The notes beneath the pieces were generated by a model, which ran no database searches, was not told the origin of the DNA, and was given only the letters and a program-made list of their open reading frames with translations. The translations under genes and the position numbers were made by a program. This document shows positions 62,383 to 64,000 of a DNA stretch of 64,000 bases, one piece after another. The number at the start of each line of letters is the position of its first letter. Position 1 is the stretch's first letter. The stretch is from contig JAIYCE010000037.1 in the NCBI GenBank assembly GCA_027488155.1, forward strand, positions 51,740-115,739, given 5' to 3'. This stretch comes from Hyphomicrobiales bacterium. GTDB lineage: Bacteria > Pseudomonadota > Alphaproteobacteria > Rhizobiales > Beijerinckiaceae.

Positions 62383-64000
62383 ATGCGTTTCGGAGCGACG
62401 ATCCTGTCGCACGCAACGCCCAGAGTAGCGACCTTGCGTAAAAAACTGAAAATCCAATGCGCCCAGCGCTTTCTCGTTCTGGCTGGATCGGCCGTTACGC
62501 TATGGGCTTTCGGCACCTCACAAGTCGGCAACGCGATCGCAAATGGCGATACGCGAACGATTGAAATCTATCATACCCACACGCAGGAATCGCTGAACAT
62601 CACCTACAAGCGCAATGGCTCCTACGATGCCGCGGCACTTGAAAAACTGAATTGGCTGATGCGCGACTGGCGCCGTGACGAGCCAACCAAAATGGACCCT
62701 CGTCTATTTGACATTGTTTGGGAAACCCATCGCGCGGTTGGCTCGCAAGAGCCTATCAATGTCGTCTCCGCCTATCGTGCACCAGAAACCAACGCCATGC
62801 TGCGCCGCCGTTCGCGCGCGGTTGCGAAACATTCGCAACACACGCAGGGCCGTGCGATGGATTTCTACCTGACCGATGTATCAATGGCAAAAGTCCGCGA
62901 AATTGCATTGAAAATGCACCGCGGCGGCGTGGGTTATTATCCGACAGCATATAATCCCTTTGTGCATCTCGATTCAGGTAGCGTACGCCATTGGCCGCGC
63001 ATGACGCGCGATCAACTGACTCGCGTCTTCCCGGATGGCAAGACGGTGCATCTGCCAGCCGACGGCAAACCGATGCCGGGATACGAAATTGCGCTGGCCG
63101 ATATCGAAGCCAATGGTGGGACAGTGCCCAGCGCTGGCTATAATTCCATCGACGAGGAAGGGATCACGCCAAGCGGGAAGAGCTTCTTCGCACGTCTGTT
63201 TAGCGGCGGCGAAGAGGAAGATGATGAATTGGCGCGCACGCCGCGTCGGGGTGGTCGCGCGGTTGCGGCACGCCAGCAGAACCGCACGCAAGTGGCGTCC
63301 GCCGACGCCAATGATCCGCAAAGCGACAATTTCTTTGCCCGCGTCTTCGGCGGCGGCAGCACTCAACCATCAACGACGTCTGCTACGCGCCAGACGGCGC
63401 GGGTTCAGACGGCAAGCCTGCCCTCTGAGACCGTCATCGAGCCTTCACCTCCCGTTCCCGCCGCGCGGACCGCCGCGCCGGCTCAGCCGCCAGCAGCCCC
63501 CGTGCAGCCCGCGCCTCCGATCGTCGAGCTGAAGGTGGCAAATGTACCGCTGCCGGTGGCTCGTCCTCCGGAATTCACACGGATCGCAGTTGCATCCGCA
63601 GGGCCGCAGACCGTCTGGGTCCAAGGCCCGGCAGGCAGACTTGCACCGCTACAAGGCAAGGTGGCGGATGTGCCGTTGCCACCGCAGCGGCCTGGAGATC
63701 TGCCCGGCCGCACGCAGGTCGCGGCCAATCAGGCTGCGCCAGCAGCAGCAACCGCCGCCGCTCCCGCCCTCAAGCCGCTTGAAGGCAAGCCGGCCTCCGT
63801 ACCGCTGCCGCCACAGCGCCCAGCGCAATTCGCGCGCGTTGCCGATGCAGAGCCAGCAATCGTTGGCACAATCGGACGCCGTCCGCTGGCTACACCCGCC
63901 AATGCGCTCGGCTATGCATCCCAGCAAGACGTAATGCCGGCTGTTCTGCGCGGTTCGGTGGGCGCGAAACAAGAGAATGCACAGGCACCGACACTTGACC
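62383..64000 (+). CDS. DUF882/YcbK-type peptidoglycan endopeptidase (partial, runs off window)
   Basis: 539 codons in the window, unfinished at 64000. Start ATG 62383 has no clear ribosome-binding site; a TTG at 62434 is an alternative. A hydrophobic signal segment (about 29-50) is followed by the M15-type zinc peptidase domain: HTQGRAMDF (His153, Asp160) and VHLDSGSVRHW (His195). E. coli YcbK/MepK of this family cleaves crosslinks. The remaining C-terminal part is Pro/Ala/Gln-rich and disordered, with three repeats of V-P-L-P-type motifs. It pairs with the L,D-transpeptidase as crosslink maker and cutter. Confidence 0.85.
   Translation, partial: MRFGATILSHATPRVATLRKKLKIQCAQRFLVLAGSAVTLWAFGTSQVGNAIANGDTRTIEIYHTHTQESLNITYKRNGSYDAAALEKLNWLMRDWRRDEPTKMDPRLFDIVWETHRAVGSQEPINVVSAYRAPETNAMLRRRSRAVAKHSQHTQGRAMDFYLTDVSMAKVREIALKMHRGGVGYYPTAYNPFVHLDSGSVRHWPRMTRDQLTRVFPDGKTVHLPADGKPMPGYEIALADIEANGGTVPSAGYNSIDEEGITPSGKSFFARLFSGGEEEDDELARTPRRGGRAVAARQQNRTQVASADANDPQSDNFFARVFGGGSTQPSTTSATRQTARVQTASLPSETVIEPSPPVPAARTAAPAQPPAAPVQPAPPIVELKVANVPLPVARPPEFTRIAVASAGPQTVWVQGPAGRLAPLQGKVADVPLPPQRPGDLPGRTQVAANQAAPAAATAAAPALKPLEGKPASVPLPPQRPAQFARVADAEPAIVGTIGRRPLATPANALGYASQQDVMPAVLRGSVGAKQENAQAPTLD
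63526..63822 (+). repeat. Three degenerate VPLPPxRP-type repeats within the DUF882 C-terminal tail
   Basis: The motif K-V-A-[N/D]-V-P-L-P-x-x-R-P occurs ending near 63567, 63693 and 63822 in the protein, spaced 42-43 codons apart. It resembles the PLPPARP segment of the preceding L,D-transpeptidase. It may bind a common partner or be a disordered cell-wall-spanning segment. Confidence 0.6.

Overview
The window is a 64-kb piece of chromosome from an alphaproteobacterium, most likely order Hyphomicrobiales (Rhizobiales). It is GC-rich. It carries families typical of that group (IalB-like protein, DUF4167, DUF2794, GDH-1600 glutamate dehydrogenase) and recognisable gene orders: yebC-ruvC-ruvAB-ybgC-tolQRAB, clpB/DUF4167/prmC/prfA/ptsP/lysC//ubiG, and tesA//ybbAB. 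The genus cannot be fixed from sequence alone. No rRNA, tRNA, CRISPR array, intact insertion sequence or prophage was seen. Both ends cut through a gene: an SDR dehydrogenase on the left and a DUF882 peptidase on the right.

Layout. 0-4.5 kb: partial SDR, DUF1232 protein, ECF sigma factor fused in translation to a quinone oxidoreductase, IalB-like secreted protein, rlmN. 4.5-13.7 kb, minus strand: envelope and recombination block (tolB, tolA, tolR, tolQ, ybgC, ruvB, ruvA, a paiB-like gene, ruvC, yebC, ymdB). 13.7-18.3 kb, accessory-rich: BrnT/BrnA toxin-antitoxin, 5-formyl-THF cyclo-ligase, propionyl-CoA synthetase, then a small unknown cassette next to REP-like repeats. 18.3-22.1 kb: leuB, an unknown membrane-anchored protein, an acetyltransferase, asd. 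22.1-28.6 kb: type I secretion ABC exporter and adaptor beside a MotA-like/MotB-like proton-channel pair. 28.6-39.1 kb: clpB, DUF4167, prmC, prfA, ptsP, lysC, ubiG. 39.2-48 kb: aldo/keto reductase, tesA-like esterase divergent from a ybbA-ybbB ABC pair, Bax-inhibitor-like protein, two acetyltransferases, an AT-rich DUF3800 gene bounded by direct repeats, DUF2794. 48-64 kb: htpG, AhpD-like enzyme, giant NAD-glutamate dehydrogenase, ABC1 kinase, oligoendopeptidase F, a sigma-54 response regulator, an L,D-transpeptidase and a DUF882 peptidase.

How the genes work together. Envelope maintenance is the main theme: the Tol system, YbbAB/TesA, the L,D-transpeptidase plus DUF882 pair, and the exporter. 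The most unusual unit is 22.1-28.6 kb. A MotA/TolQ-type channel subunit with a long cytoplasmic helical tail and a MotB/OmpA-type partner with a conserved membrane Asp sit in line with a type I exporter ATPase, with the adaptor gene divergent. This resembles the SiiA/SiiB arrangement of Salmonella SPI-4, in which a proton channel assists a giant-adhesin type I secretion system. I infer a proton-motive-force-assisted adhesin exporter whose substrate and outer-membrane pore are encoded elsewhere.

Other notable points: a ~0.9-kb DUF3800 insertion that appears to have duplicated the 3' end of the DUF2794 gene; a probably leaderless BrnTA locus; a heat-shock-type promoter before htpG; hairpin leaders before leuB and asd; a shared PLPPxRP-type motif in the neighbouring peptidoglycan enzymes; and tol genes without an adjacent pal.
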